The translations under genes and the position numbers were made by a program. Positions 1 through 7,350 of a DNA stretch of 11,500 nucleotides are shown in pieces. Source of the stretch: Lachnospiraceae bacterium UBA4381 (GTDB lineage Bacteria > Bacillota > Clostridia > Lachnospirales > Lachnospiraceae); contig DGRT01000090.1 of assembly GCA_002391105.1 (NCBI GenBank), forward strand, positions 2,722 through 14,221. The letters run 5' to 3'. The notes under the pieces are model-generated. The model ran no database searches. It was not told the origin of the DNA and saw nothing but the letters and a program-made list of their open reading frames with translations. Each line of letters starts with the position of its first letter. The first letter of the stretch is position 1.

Positions 1-463
1 TATCAGACTGAGTTGAATCAGCCGTTTCAGAGCTTGGAGAAGAAACATCCTGAGAAATATCTGCAGATTCTGAACTGCCTGATGCGGAAATCTTAGTAGA
101 ACTGTCAGTCTTAGGTGCTTCGGAAGAACCGCCAGCCTCAGCCGCAGTCACTTCAGAAGAACTATCAGCCGCAGTCGATTCGAAAGAGCCGCCAGCCTCA
201 CTCGCATCGGAAGAACTATCAGCCGCAGTCACTTCAGAAGAGCCGCCGACCTTAGACGTTTCAGATGAACTATCTGAGTCAACCCTTGAATAAAGCTCTT
301 TAAGGGATTTTCTCGGAGCTGCTTCAGGTTCCCCAAGAAATTCTTTTAAAAGGTCTTCCTTTTCGTTTTGTATTCGAATCTGCTCCTTAGTTAGGAAATC
401 ATCATCCATGTTAAGAGCTCTGGTTTCGGGCTCCCTGTTTCCTGTATTATCATTACCAAACAT
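1..463 (-). CDS. Ser/Ala/Glu-rich acidic protein, N-terminal part (partial)
   Basis: I do not recognise this gene. It starts at an ATG (463-461, minus strand) preceded by an AGGAGT ribosome site at 471-476 and stays open for 154 codons to the window edge, so the C-terminus is missing. The first 60 or so residues are charged (MFGNDNTGNREPETR..., then a K/E-rich stretch ending in KSLKELYSRV) and look partly helical. From about residue 65 the sequence becomes almost only Ser, Glu, Ala, Asp, Thr and Gly, with recurring units such as SSSEVTAAD and EAGGS; this should be a disordered, acidic linker. No signal peptide or membrane segment lies in the visible part. The gene is divergent from dnaX and has its own promoter with a palindrome over the start site, so it is probably regulated separately. 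The missing C-terminal part probably holds the functional domain. Confidence 0.72.
   Translation of the reverse strand, partial: MFGNDNTGNREPETRALNMDDDFLTKEQIRIQNEKEDLLKEFLGEPEAAPRKSLKELYSRVDSDSSSETSKVGGSSEVTAADSSSDASEAGGSFESTAADSSSEVTAAEAGGSSEAPKTDSSTKISASGSSESADISQDVSSPSSETADSTQSD
126..246 (-). repeat. Imperfect coding repeats in the Ser/Ala-rich linker
   Basis: Short direct repeats lie inside the partial gene. A 21-base string beginning GAAGAACTATCAGCC (plus strand) occurs at 156-176 and again at 210-230. A 22-base string beginning CAGCCGCAGTCACTT occurs at 139-160 and again at 220-241. GCCGCCAGCCTCA occurs near 128-140 and 188-200. The 54- and 81-base offsets are multiples of 27, which fits a 9-residue protein unit that has been duplicated and has drifted. 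All copies keep the reading frame, so copy-number change would lengthen or shorten the linker without breaking the gene. Confidence 0.7.
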
Positions 464-524
464 TTTAATCACTCCTGATGAAACATTTTGCAATTTATAT
501 ACTCAGTTTATTCTGACATATCCC

Positions 525-604
525 TGTACTGGTACACTGTAGAAATCTGTGTACTGGTGTTGGAGTTATCAGTCGGGTCAATTAGAAACTGATGCACTAG
601 TATT
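525..604. promoter_or_regulatory. Three copies of a TGTACTRGTACA-like palindrome (candidate operators)
   Basis: A perfect interrupted palindrome, TGTAC-TG-GTACA, lies at 525-536. Two degenerate copies follow: TGTACTGGTGTT at 550-561 (left arm intact) and TGCACTAGTATT at 593-604. The third copy overlaps the -10 box and presumed start site of the minus-strand promoter at 602-630, a classic place for a repressor site. Copies one and two lie downstream of that start, in the leader of the minus-strand gene. The symmetry and the array suggest a dimeric repressor; short TGTAC/GTACA arms resemble GntR-type operators, but that assignment is inference. No regulator gene for it lies in the window. Confidence 0.5.
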
Positions 605-630
605 ATAAGCTTACTTTGTTACAAACTCAA
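602..630 (-). promoter_or_regulatory. Sigma-A-type promoter for the gene at 1-463
   Basis: Read on the minus strand, TTGAGT (630-625) is followed by exactly 17 bases and then a perfect TATAAT (607-602). Transcription would start near 595, giving a leader of about 130 bases before the ATG at 463. The candidate operator at 593-604 covers the end of the -10 box and the start point. Confidence 0.65.
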
Positions 631-670
631 GGGGAGGGCACAAAGTTTTCTTTCACTTGGTATATATTTG

Positions 671-679
671 TGTTAAAAT
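671..679 (+). promoter_or_regulatory. Probable extended -10 promoter of the dnaX operon
   Basis: TGtTAAAAT at 671-679 has the TG-N extension and five of six -10 bases. The -35 region (TTTCAC at 651-656, 17-base spacer) is poor, as is common for extended -10 promoters. The start would be near 686, placing the hairpin at 692-730 almost at the 5' end of the mRNA and leaving a leader of about 70 bases. It also argues against the upstream in-frame ATG at 657 as the dnaX start. Confidence 0.45.
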
Positions 680-691
680 ATATATCGATTT

Positions 692-730
692 GCAAAACAG
701 GGATGCTCCCAAACGAAGCATCTGTGTTGC
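692..730 (+). other. Hairpin in the dnaX mRNA leader
   Basis: GATGCT (702-707) pairs with AGCATC (717-722) around the 9-base loop CCCAAACGA. The stem extends outward through a G-T pair, a G-G mismatch, then AACA (696-699) with TGTT (725-728), and after a two-base AA bulge GC (692-693) with GC (729-730). No T-run follows, so it is not an intrinsic terminator. The dnaX ribosome site at 749-754 lies outside the stem. It may stabilise the mRNA 5' end or bind a regulator. Confidence 0.5.
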
Positions 731-758
731 TGCGAATATTAATCAATCAGGAGAGACT

Positions 759-2537
759 ATGTCTTATTTAGCATTATATAGAAAGTTCAGACCACTTACC
801 TTTGATGAGGTAAAGGGGCAGGATCATATAGTAACAACCCTAAAGAATCAGCTTGCGAACAATCGTACCGGACACGCATATCTTTTCTGTGGAACAAGGG
901 GAACCGGAAAGACAACTATAGCGAAGCTTCTGGCAAGAACGCTTAACTGTGATAATCCCACAGAGAATGGCCCATGTGGTCAGTGCGAGAGCTGTAAGGC
1001 TATTCTGAATGGAACGGATATGAATGTGCATGAGATAGATGCTGCTACCAATAACGGTGTCGATAATATCCGTCAGTTAAATGAAAATATCAGAAATGTA
1101 CCAATGAATGGCAAGCATCTCATTTATATAATTGATGAGGCGCATATGTTATCCGGAGCGGCATTCAATGCTATGCTAAAAACTCTGGAGGAGCCGCCGG
1201 AATATGCTGTATTCATGCTTGCAACTACAGATGATTATTCTATTCCGATAACTGTTAAGTCCAGATGTCAGAGATTCGATTTTCACAGAATATCCATAGA
1301 TACCATAACTGACAGACTGGAGGAGGTAGTCAGGCTGGAGGGAGAGAGTGCAACCAGGGATGCTCTCAGCTATATAGCAAGAGCCGCAGATGGTTCCATG
1401 AGAGATGCGCTTTCTATACTTGATGAGTGTATGGCAGCCAGCATAGGACATGAGCTGGACAGAGATTCTGTTCTCGGGACGGTCGGAGCAGTAAAGGTTG
1501 ATATATATTTTGAACTGCTTGAAGCGATACTTGGAAATGATCCCGAAACCGTGCTGAATATAGTAAATGATGTCGTATGGGATGGTAAGGATCTGACAAA
1601 GTTTGCTGATGATTTTACCTGGTTCCTCAGAAATATGCTTTTTATGAAGCTTTCTCCGGGAATCGCATCGGAACTGGATATGACTACAGAAAATGTAAAC
1701 AGGATGAGGACTGCAGGGAATACGATAGAAACAGGTATTCTATCCAGATACCTTGGAATCATGCAGGAGCTGTGTACATCTATCAGGAATTCGTCACTTC
1801 AGAGAATTACATTTGAGATGGCTATGATAAAGCTGATGCATCCGGAGACAGATATAGATGTAGATAGTCTGATGAGACGGATAGATGCTTTGGAGCATGG
1901 CGGAGGAAATGGGGCATCAGATGGAAGCCCATCCAGAATAGAGAGCTTTGAGGTAGAAGCACTGGTAGATGCCAGACTGGAGAAGAAACTGCCCAAGCTT
2001 CTCAGGGAAATGGCACCTGTAGCTCCGGTGAGTGATAATGTCGGCAGAGAGTCTCAAAAATATGGGATAGATATGAGAAACAGGGCTGCTGTGTATGAGA
2101 AGCAGGCAGAGATATCAGACCGGAATCTCAGGGCAAAGTACCCACCGGCAGAATATGAGGATCTCAGAAGAGTAGGTAACATTTTCCAGAAAGAAATATT
2201 ACCTGTCATTAAGCAGCCGCTTAGAAGTTATATTGAAGAAGATGATATACCACTGGTTCCAAATGAAGATTATAAGGTTGGCGGACCATTAAAACTGGTG
2301 ATGTCTTTCTATGATGCGGAATTAGAGAGTAACAAACTGCACTATGAATATTATCGCAAGGAGATAAACCGGAAATATCTGGAACAGGTTATAAGTGATT
2401 ATATAAAAAAACAGGTTGAGATAATGATCGTAGTTAAAAAGGGAAACAAACCCCTGATAGATGAAGACTTATGTGCCATCAATAAGATAGCTGGTACAGT
2501 TAATAAATATGATAATGAGGAGGACAGAAATGGCTAA
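759..2537 (+). CDS. dnaX: DNA polymerase III subunit gamma/tau (clamp loader ATPase)
   Basis: DnaX is the ATPase of the cytoplasmic clamp loader that opens and places the sliding clamp on primed DNA during replication. The 592-residue product begins MSYLALYRKFRP, the family's standard N-terminus. Visible motifs are Walker A GTRGTGKT (45-52), a zinc site with C64, C73, C76 and C79, Walker B IIDEA (124-128), sensor 1 LATTD (154-158), the SRC arginine-finger motif (168-170), and sensor 2 GSMRDALS (212-219). The region after about 370 is the variable tau part, with a conserved-looking C-terminal segment from about 455. I chose the ATG at 759 because AGGAGA (749-754) precedes it and homology starts there; an in-frame ATG at 657 lies before the likely transcription start. 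The stop overlaps the next start by 8 bases, so translation of dnaX and ybaB is probably coupled. An A-run at 2405-2411 is a possible frameshift site. Confidence 0.96.
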   Translation: MSYLALYRKFRPLTFDEVKGQDHIVTTLKNQLANNRTGHAYLFCGTRGTGKTTIAKLLARTLNCDNPTENGPCGQCESCKAILNGTDMNVHEIDAATNNGVDNIRQLNENIRNVPMNGKHLIYIIDEAHMLSGAAFNAMLKTLEEPPEYAVFMLATTDDYSIPITVKSRCQRFDFHRISIDTITDRLEEVVRLEGESATRDALSYIARAADGSMRDALSILDECMAASIGHELDRDSVLGTVGAVKVDIYFELLEAILGNDPETVLNIVNDVVWDGKDLTKFADDFTWFLRNMLFMKLSPGIASELDMTTENVNRMRTAGNTIETGILSRYLGIMQELCTSIRNSSLQRITFEMAMIKLMHPETDIDVDSLMRRIDALEHGGGNGASDGSPSRIESFEVEALVDARLEKKLPKLLREMAPVAPVSDNVGRESQKYGIDMRNRAAVYEKQAEISDRNLRAKYPPAEYEDLRRVGNIFQKEILPVIKQPLRSYIEEDDIPLVPNEDYKVGGPLKLVMSFYDAELESNKLHYEYYRKEINRKYLEQVISDYIKKQVEIMIVVKKGNKPLIDEDLCAINKIAGTVNKYDNEEDRNG

Positions 2538-2883
2538 GAGAGGTGGATATCCGGGAGGAATGATGCCCGGTAACATGAATAATCTCATGAAGCAGGCTCA
2601 GAAGATGCAGAGACAGATGGAGGAGACTCAGGCTGAGCTGGAGGAAAAGGAGTATGAGGCTTCATCAGGTGGTGGAGTTGTGAAGGTTAAGATTAATGGT
2701 CAGAAGGTTATCACAGAGCTTACTATAGCTGAAGAGGTTGTTGATCCTGATGATATTGAGATGCTTCAGGACCTTATAATGGCTGCTGTTAATGAGGCTA
2801 TTCGTATTCAGGCTGACGATGAGAAGGCACAGCTTGGTAAGATAACCGGCGGCATGGGAGGCGGACTCGGAGGTCTGTTCTAA
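2530..2883 (+). CDS. ybaB: YbaB/EbfC family nucleoid-associated protein
   Basis: This 117-residue protein belongs to the YbaB/EbfC family: small dimeric DNA-binding proteins found between dnaX and recR in many bacteria. The order is typical: a Gly/Met-rich N-terminus, a long amphipathic helix (about 17-44, NNLMKQAQKMQRQMEETQ), then the core strand region with GGGVVKVKINGQ and the signature helix DDIEMLQDLIMAAVNEA, ending in a Gly-rich tail (GGMGGGLGGLF). The ATG at 2530 follows GAGGAGGA at 2517-2524; an in-frame ATG at 2509 would come before this ribosome site and add non-homologous residues. The gene overlaps dnaX by 8 bases and its stop directly abuts the recR start. Its exact role is unsettled in the family; links to recombination and nucleoid structure are general knowledge. 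Confidence 0.94.
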   Translation: MAKRGGYPGGMMPGNMNNLMKQAQKMQRQMEETQAELEEKEYEASSGGGVVKVKINGQKVITELTIAEEVVDPDDIEMLQDLIMAAVNEAIRIQADDEKAQLGKITGGMGGGLGGLF

Positions 2884-3480
2884 ATGAATATATATGGCGG
2901 AGAAGTTAGTAAGCTGATCGAAGAGCTGGGACATCTGCCGGGTATTGGTCCTCGTACAGCTCAGAGACTTGCATTTTACATTATAGGAATGCCTGAGGAC
3001 AGGGCGATGGCTCTGTCGGATGCAATAGTAAATGCAAAAAAGAATATAAAATACTGCAAGTATTGCTATACCATGACAGACAGTGATGTATGTCCTATCT
3101 GTTCCAATCCTAACCGGGATAAGAAGACTATTATGGTAGTTGAATCTCCGAGGGACATGGCTGCATACGAAAGAACCGGCAAATATGAAGGTGTATATCA
3201 TGTACTTCATGGTGTCATCAATCCGAGTCAGGGAATTGGTCCTCAGGATATCAAGCTGAAGGAGCTTATGATTAGACTCAGGGATGACGTGGACGAACTG
3301 ATAATTGCAACCAATTCCAGCGTAGAGGGTGAGGCGACAGCCATGTATATATCAAAGATGGTTAAGCCGGCTGGAATAAAGGTTACCCGTATAGCCAGTG
3401 GCGTACCGGTAGGTGGCGATCTGGAGGTTACGGATGAAGTAACACTTATGAGAGCGCTGCAGGGTCGTGTAGAGCTTTAG
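2884..3480 (+). CDS. recR: Recombination mediator protein RecR
   Basis: RecR works with RecO (and RecF) to load RecA on gapped DNA coated with single-strand binding protein. At 198 residues it is full length. In order it shows an N-terminal helix-hairpin-helix (LPGIGPRTAQRLAF, 18-31), a four-cysteine zinc site (C58, C61, C70, C73), a Toprim domain beginning IMVVESPRD with E87, the conserved SSVEGEATA segment (145-153), and a C-terminal GGDLEVTDEVTL motif (177-188). The ATG follows the ybaB stop with no spacing; GGAGG at 2869-2873, inside the end of ybaB, serves as ribosome site about 10 bases upstream, so recR translation is probably coupled to ybaB. It belongs to the dnaX operon. Confidence 0.97.
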   Translation: MNIYGGEVSKLIEELGHLPGIGPRTAQRLAFYIIGMPEDRAMALSDAIVNAKKNIKYCKYCYTMTDSDVCPICSNPNRDKKTIMVVESPRDMAAYERTGKYEGVYHVLHGVINPSQGIGPQDIKLKELMIRLRDDVDELIIATNSSVEGEATAMYISKMVKPAGIKVTRIASGVPVGGDLEVTDEVTLMRALQGRVEL

Positions 3481-3513
3481 AAATATAATGAATCAAGAGG
3501 AGGGGTTATAATC

Positions 3514-4590
3514 ATGAAGAAGATAGGAATACTTACAAGTGGTGGAGATTGTCAGGCGCTTAATCCTACTATGAGAGGCGTTGTAAAGGGACTTGAGAAT
3601 CTGTTTGGTGATGTAGAGATATATGGTTTTCTGGAAGGCTATAAAGGACTGATATACGGAAACTACAGAAAGATGGAGCCTATGGAATTTTCAGGACTTC
3701 TGGCTAAGGGTGGTACAGTTCTTGGTACTTCAAGAGTACCATTTAAGTATCTGGATACTCCTACTGATGATGGAGTAGAGAAGGTTCCTGCCATGATAAA
3801 GACCTATAAGAAGCTGGAACTGGATGGACTTTTTGTACTTGGTGGAAATGGTTCACAGAAGACAGCTAACAGGCTTTATCAGGAAGGGTTAAATGTTATC
3901 GGTCTTCCTAAGACTATTGATAATGATATCTGGGGAACTGATGTGACTTTCGGCTTCCAGAGTGCTATAGATGTAGCTACACATGCTATAGACTGTATAT
4001 ATACTACAGCCGAGTCTCATAACAGAGTATTCGTTATAGAGACTATGGGCCATAAGGTTGGATGGATCACACTCTATGCCGGAGTTGCAGGTGGCGCAGA
4101 TGTTATACTTCTTCCTGAGATACCTTATGATATGAAAAAGGTTTATAAGGCTATCGACAAGAGAAAGAAGATGGGTAAGAAGTTTGCTATCATAGTTGTG
4201 GCTGAGGGCGCTATTTCCAAGGAGATAAATGATCTTCCTAAGAAAGAGAAGAAGGCAAAGCTTGCTGAGAAAGCATATCCTTCGATAGCCTATGAGATAG
4301 CTCATGATATACAGCAGAAATATCCTGCATCTGAGGTCAGAGTGGCAGTTCCGGGACATACTCAGAGAGGTGGCAATCCGGATGCTTATGACAGAGTTCT
4401 CTCAAGCCGTTTTGGAGCAAAGGCTGCTGAGCTTTTCAAGGCAAAGGATTTTGGTAAGCTTGTAGTATTCAGGAATAATGAAGTAACAGCTATTCCTATG
4501 GAGGAATCCGCAGGAAAGCTTAAGTATGTAGAGCCTGATAATCAGCTTATTCAGGAAGCAAAAACACTAGGAATATCATTTGGAGATTAA
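3514..4590 (+). CDS. pfkA: 6-phosphofructokinase, group III type
   Basis: This cytoplasmic glycolytic enzyme phosphorylates fructose 6-phosphate to fructose 1,6-bisphosphate. The 358-residue product shows the phosphoryl-donor loop TSGGDC (8-13), GGNGS (110-114), the catalytic motif PKTIDND (132-138, with D136 as the expected base), MGH (178-180), and the substrate motif GHTQRGG (281-287). Donor choice is the open point. By E. coli numbering the key positions are 104 and 124: Gly113 here corresponds to 104 and favours ATP, while Lys133 corresponds to 124 and is the residue found in pyrophosphate-using enzymes. The Asp usually seen in GGDGS is Asn112. The Gly/Lys pair occurs in ATP-using group III enzymes, so ATP is my guess. 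AGGAGG at 3498-3503 is the ribosome site. The gene lies 33 bases after recR and 7 before the next gene, so it looks co-transcribed. Confidence 0.92.
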   Translation: MKKIGILTSGGDCQALNPTMRGVVKGLENLFGDVEIYGFLEGYKGLIYGNYRKMEPMEFSGLLAKGGTVLGTSRVPFKYLDTPTDDGVEKVPAMIKTYKKLELDGLFVLGGNGSQKTANRLYQEGLNVIGLPKTIDNDIWGTDVTFGFQSAIDVATHAIDCIYTTAESHNRVFVIETMGHKVGWITLYAGVAGGADVILLPEIPYDMKKVYKAIDKRKKMGKKFAIIVVAEGAISKEINDLPKKEKKAKLAEKAYPSIAYEIAHDIQQKYPASEVRVAVPGHTQRGGNPDAYDRVLSSRFGAKAAELFKAKDFGKLVVFRNNEVTAIPMEESAGKLKYVEPDNQLIQEAKTLGISFGD

Positions 4591-4597
4591 GTAACAA

Positions 4598-7315
4598 TTG
4601 ATTAAAAGAATACTTTTTGAGCTGCTTCTATTTATTATCATATTTATAGGGGCAGCTTTGTCCTTTAATTACATACAGAACAGAAAGCATGGAACCAGAG
4701 CGGTAGAAGGCTTCAACCCGACTATGGGAACTGCATATATGTGGTATGACGGTGAGATCATTAACAGTATGCAGGGGTACAAGTCGCCTTTATATACAGG
4801 GCTTTACAGGGACAGTATTGTGTCTGTGGGTTCAGATAAGATGGTTTACATAATGCTTCCGGAGGATGTGGATTCCGGTGGTGAACTGACCTATGAGCTT
4901 AGAAGCTTTAATGGCGATAATCTGATAGAGGACGGGGATTTCAGATTTGAAGAAACTGAGGGAACCATGACGCGTTACAGTGCGGCTCTCAGAATGGATA
5001 TGACTGAAGGAACCGAATACAGCTTTATTATCAAGGTGACCAGAAGTAATGAAACTATCAGATACTATACCAGAGTGGTTCGTCTCAGCGATTCCAGACT
5101 TGCAGACTTCGTAAGATATGCCAGAGGATTCAGCGACAGTGCCTATGCTGTAAATGCAGCGGCTAACTCTACAGCTTCTGTAACTGATGCAATAACTACC
5201 TACAACATATCAGGTGAGGCGGTTGATTCTATGGCAGAAGATGTGGAGGAAGGACAGGATAAGATAATAGCTACAACTACAGATGCCATGGAGGGAGTCA
5301 GAGTGCCGGATATTACTACGGTATTTTCCAGTGCAGATGCCTCCAGTGTCATGTATGATGCAGCGGCTGCGGCAAAGGTTTCCTCAAGTGGTAATCCGGG
5401 ATATGTTACCCTCAAATCTTCTTATGAGGATGTAACCTACAGTGGTATGAAGATAGACCGTCTCAGTACTCCTGAAGCAAAGGTTAAGGAGATTTCAAAT
5501 GAAGGCGCTGTAATAGAGCTTAAGTACAAGGCTATAGAAGAGGCAGAGGATAGTGTTAATACATTTGCCGTAACGGAATATTTTAAGCTTGAATACAATA
5601 ACGGAGAGGCAGCTATTGATGTGCAGGATTATCAGAGAAAGGTTATCCAGGACTTCAATGCCGGCGGTTTTGATTCGGGCAATAATAGCATAAACTTAGG
5701 GATATCTGCTGATACGAGTCCGGAGTATCTAACGGATGAATCCAGCAGAAAGATGGCATTTGTGTCGGACAACAGTGTATGGCTGGTGGATCTTCAGTCG
5801 AAAACCTATACCAGTGTATATGGAACTTCGCTGGACGAGGCAGAGAAGGAACGTGTTCCGCAGGAGGGCTTTGATATAAGACTTCTTTCCATTGATGATG
5901 AGGTTATGAACTTTGTAGTTTATGGAAGGATAAATGAGGGAAGCCGTGAAGGAGAAACAGGTATAGCGCTATATGAATATACACTGGCGGATTCACTGCT
6001 CAGGGAGCTTCAGTTTATAGAAACCGATAAGAGTGTTGATGCGCTGAGAACCTCAGTTGGAAGGTTCTGCTATTATGACAGAGGTAAGAGACTGTTCTAC
6101 ACGCTTCTGGGAGATAAGCTGCTGAATGTAAATGTATATTCCGGTGAGGTCACTGAGATGATGGACGGAATGTACTATACCAAGATGCTTGTTTCAAAGG
6201 ATATGAAAAGAATAGCATTTCCTAATAACAGTGATCTGACGAGGGTAACCGGAATAACAATAATGGATTTTGAAAAGGGAACTAATATCGAAAAGACTGT
6301 TCCCAATAAGAATCTGGCGCTCATCAGCTTTGTAGGAAATGATGTCATGTATGGAGTGGCAGGCAGCGATTACGTAAGCCGGTCTGTAGATGGAACGCCG
6401 GTATTCAAATTCGAAGAACTGCTTATAGTACATACCAATGGTGTTGTAGTAAAGGATTATAAAAGGGATGGAATTCTTATCTCAGGTATAGAATTTGACG
6501 ATAATGTAATCTATCTTACGAGGCTTAGTCTTTCGGAGGAAACGGGAGAGCTTGTCAAAACCTCGGATGATTATATATCATATAAGCCGCTTTCCAAGTC
6601 AGGAAATGTTACAGTAACTACTATCAAGAATGAATTGGGGAATAAAGAAACCCATATCCAGTTTCCGGATACTGTATATGTCGGCCAGTCGAATGAGGAG
6701 CTTCTGACCAAGGTTATAGCCGGAAATGAGAAGAACGATATCCATATAGATGATATAATGATAGATCCGGAGGCGGCATATATATATGATTCCTCCGGTC
6801 TGGTCGGGATATCCTACAGCGTTGGCAAGGCAGTGCAGCAGGTTTATGAAAATGGCGGCTTTGTAGTTAATGCAGCCGGAAGAATGTTATACAGTGAGAA
6901 AACATCTAAACCATATCTGACTGTTGCCGGAACCTTTGAATATAAACCGGTTGAGGATGAGGCAGATACCTTTGCAGCCTGTAATTATATGTGTGTACTT
7001 GCCAGCGGTCTGTATGCGGATTATGAACAGGTAAAGGCTGCCGGAAACTGGAGCAAGGCATTTAGTCAGTATAGTGATGAGGTAATGGGAATCAATCTGT
7101 CAGGCGTAACGCTGGATACAGCAGTCGGATATCTGAGTGACGGATGCCCCTTTGCTGCAAGAATAGATGATATGTATGTTCTGGTAGTCAGCTACAATTC
7201 GGATTTTATAAGATACTATGATCCGATAGCCGGTGAGGAAAAAAGAGTTTCGAGATATGCTTTTGAGTTAAAATGTGAAGCTGCCGGAAATGAGTTCTAT
7301 ACATATGTTAAGTAA
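4598..7315 (+). CDS. Membrane-anchored surface protein with propeller-like middle and C39-like C-terminus
   Basis: I do not recognise a named family, though the layout resembles large uncharacterised Lachnospiraceae proteins. The 905-residue product has one N-terminal membrane segment (about 4-23, ILFELLLFIIIFIGAALSF) with a basic residue before it and no signal-peptidase site that I can see, so it should be anchored with the rest outside. Residues 40-165 look like a beta-rich domain; 178-268 is an Ala/Ser/Thr-rich stretch; about 380-690 has repeated strands of the MAFVSDNSVWLVDL type, suggesting a beta-propeller. Residues about 780-905 resemble a C39-like papain fold: Cys795/Cys799 in a helix start, DGCPFAARID, YVLVVSY and YYDPIAG with Asp875, but without the expected His. 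The TTG start is preferred because GGAGA (4582-4586) lies 11 bases before it, it begins the membrane segment, and no nearby ATG exists. It is the last operon gene. Confidence 0.85.
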   Translation: MIKRILFELLLFIIIFIGAALSFNYIQNRKHGTRAVEGFNPTMGTAYMWYDGEIINSMQGYKSPLYTGLYRDSIVSVGSDKMVYIMLPEDVDSGGELTYELRSFNGDNLIEDGDFRFEETEGTMTRYSAALRMDMTEGTEYSFIIKVTRSNETIRYYTRVVRLSDSRLADFVRYARGFSDSAYAVNAAANSTASVTDAITTYNISGEAVDSMAEDVEEGQDKIIATTTDAMEGVRVPDITTVFSSADASSVMYDAAAAAKVSSSGNPGYVTLKSSYEDVTYSGMKIDRLSTPEAKVKEISNEGAVIELKYKAIEEAEDSVNTFAVTEYFKLEYNNGEAAIDVQDYQRKVIQDFNAGGFDSGNNSINLGISADTSPEYLTDESSRKMAFVSDNSVWLVDLQSKTYTSVYGTSLDEAEKERVPQEGFDIRLLSIDDEVMNFVVYGRINEGSREGETGIALYEYTLADSLLRELQFIETDKSVDALRTSVGRFCYYDRGKRLFYTLLGDKLLNVNVYSGEVTEMMDGMYYTKMLVSKDMKRIAFPNNSDLTRVTGITIMDFEKGTNIEKTVPNKNLALISFVGNDVMYGVAGSDYVSRSVDGTPVFKFEELLIVHTNGVVVKDYKRDGILISGIEFDDNVIYLTRLSLSEETGELVKTSDDYISYKPLSKSGNVTVTTIKNELGNKETHIQFPDTVYVGQSNEELLTKVIAGNEKNDIHIDDIMIDPEAAYIYDSSGLVGISYSVGKAVQQVYENGGFVVNAAGRMLYSEKTSKPYLTVAGTFEYKPVEDEADTFAACNYMCVLASGLYADYEQVKAAGNWSKAFSQYSDEVMGINLSGVTLDTAVGYLSDGCPFAARIDDMYVLVVSYNSDFIRYYDPIAGEEKRVSRYAFELKCEAAGNEFYTYVK

Positions 7316-7322
7316 AACAAGA

Positions 7323-7350
7323 AGAGAGCCGCTTTGGCGTGCGGCTCTCT
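7323..7350. terminator. GC-rich hairpin between convergent genes
   Basis: AGAGAGCCGC (7323-7332) pairs perfectly with GCGGCTCTCT (7341-7350) around an 8-base loop. It sits 7 bases after the stop of the 905-residue protein gene. The plus-strand tail (CTTAGTATG) is poor in T; the minus-strand tail (TCTTGTTTTACTT) is better. It probably ends transcripts from both directions, the operon to the left and the HD-domain gene to the right. Between 7351 and 7481 I see only AT-rich sequence with weak short hairpins. Confidence 0.72.

Noticed and set aside
657..758. In-frame N-terminal extension of dnaX from the ATG at 657
   Set aside because: The predicted transcription start (about 686) lies after it, the added residues do not fit the family, and the ATG at 759 has AGGAGA at the right distance.
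464..758. SRP (4.5S) RNA gene upstream of dnaX
   Set aside because: This RNA often lies near dnaX in Firmicutes, but the conserved GGAAGGAAGCAGC core is absent on both strands.
2665..3210. 181-codon open frame antisense to ybaB/recR
   Set aside because: It runs across two conserved genes on the other strand, has no ribosome site, and its translation is rich in Tyr, Cys and His like a shadow frame. The other antisense frames (for example 3889-4359, 9310-9723 and 10891-11196) were rejected for the same reason.
3484..3489. TATAAT between recR and the phosphofructokinase gene
   Set aside because: A perfect -10 hexamer, but there is no -35 box or TG extension at a suitable distance and the start would fall at the ribosome site. 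An internal promoter cannot be excluded but is not supported.
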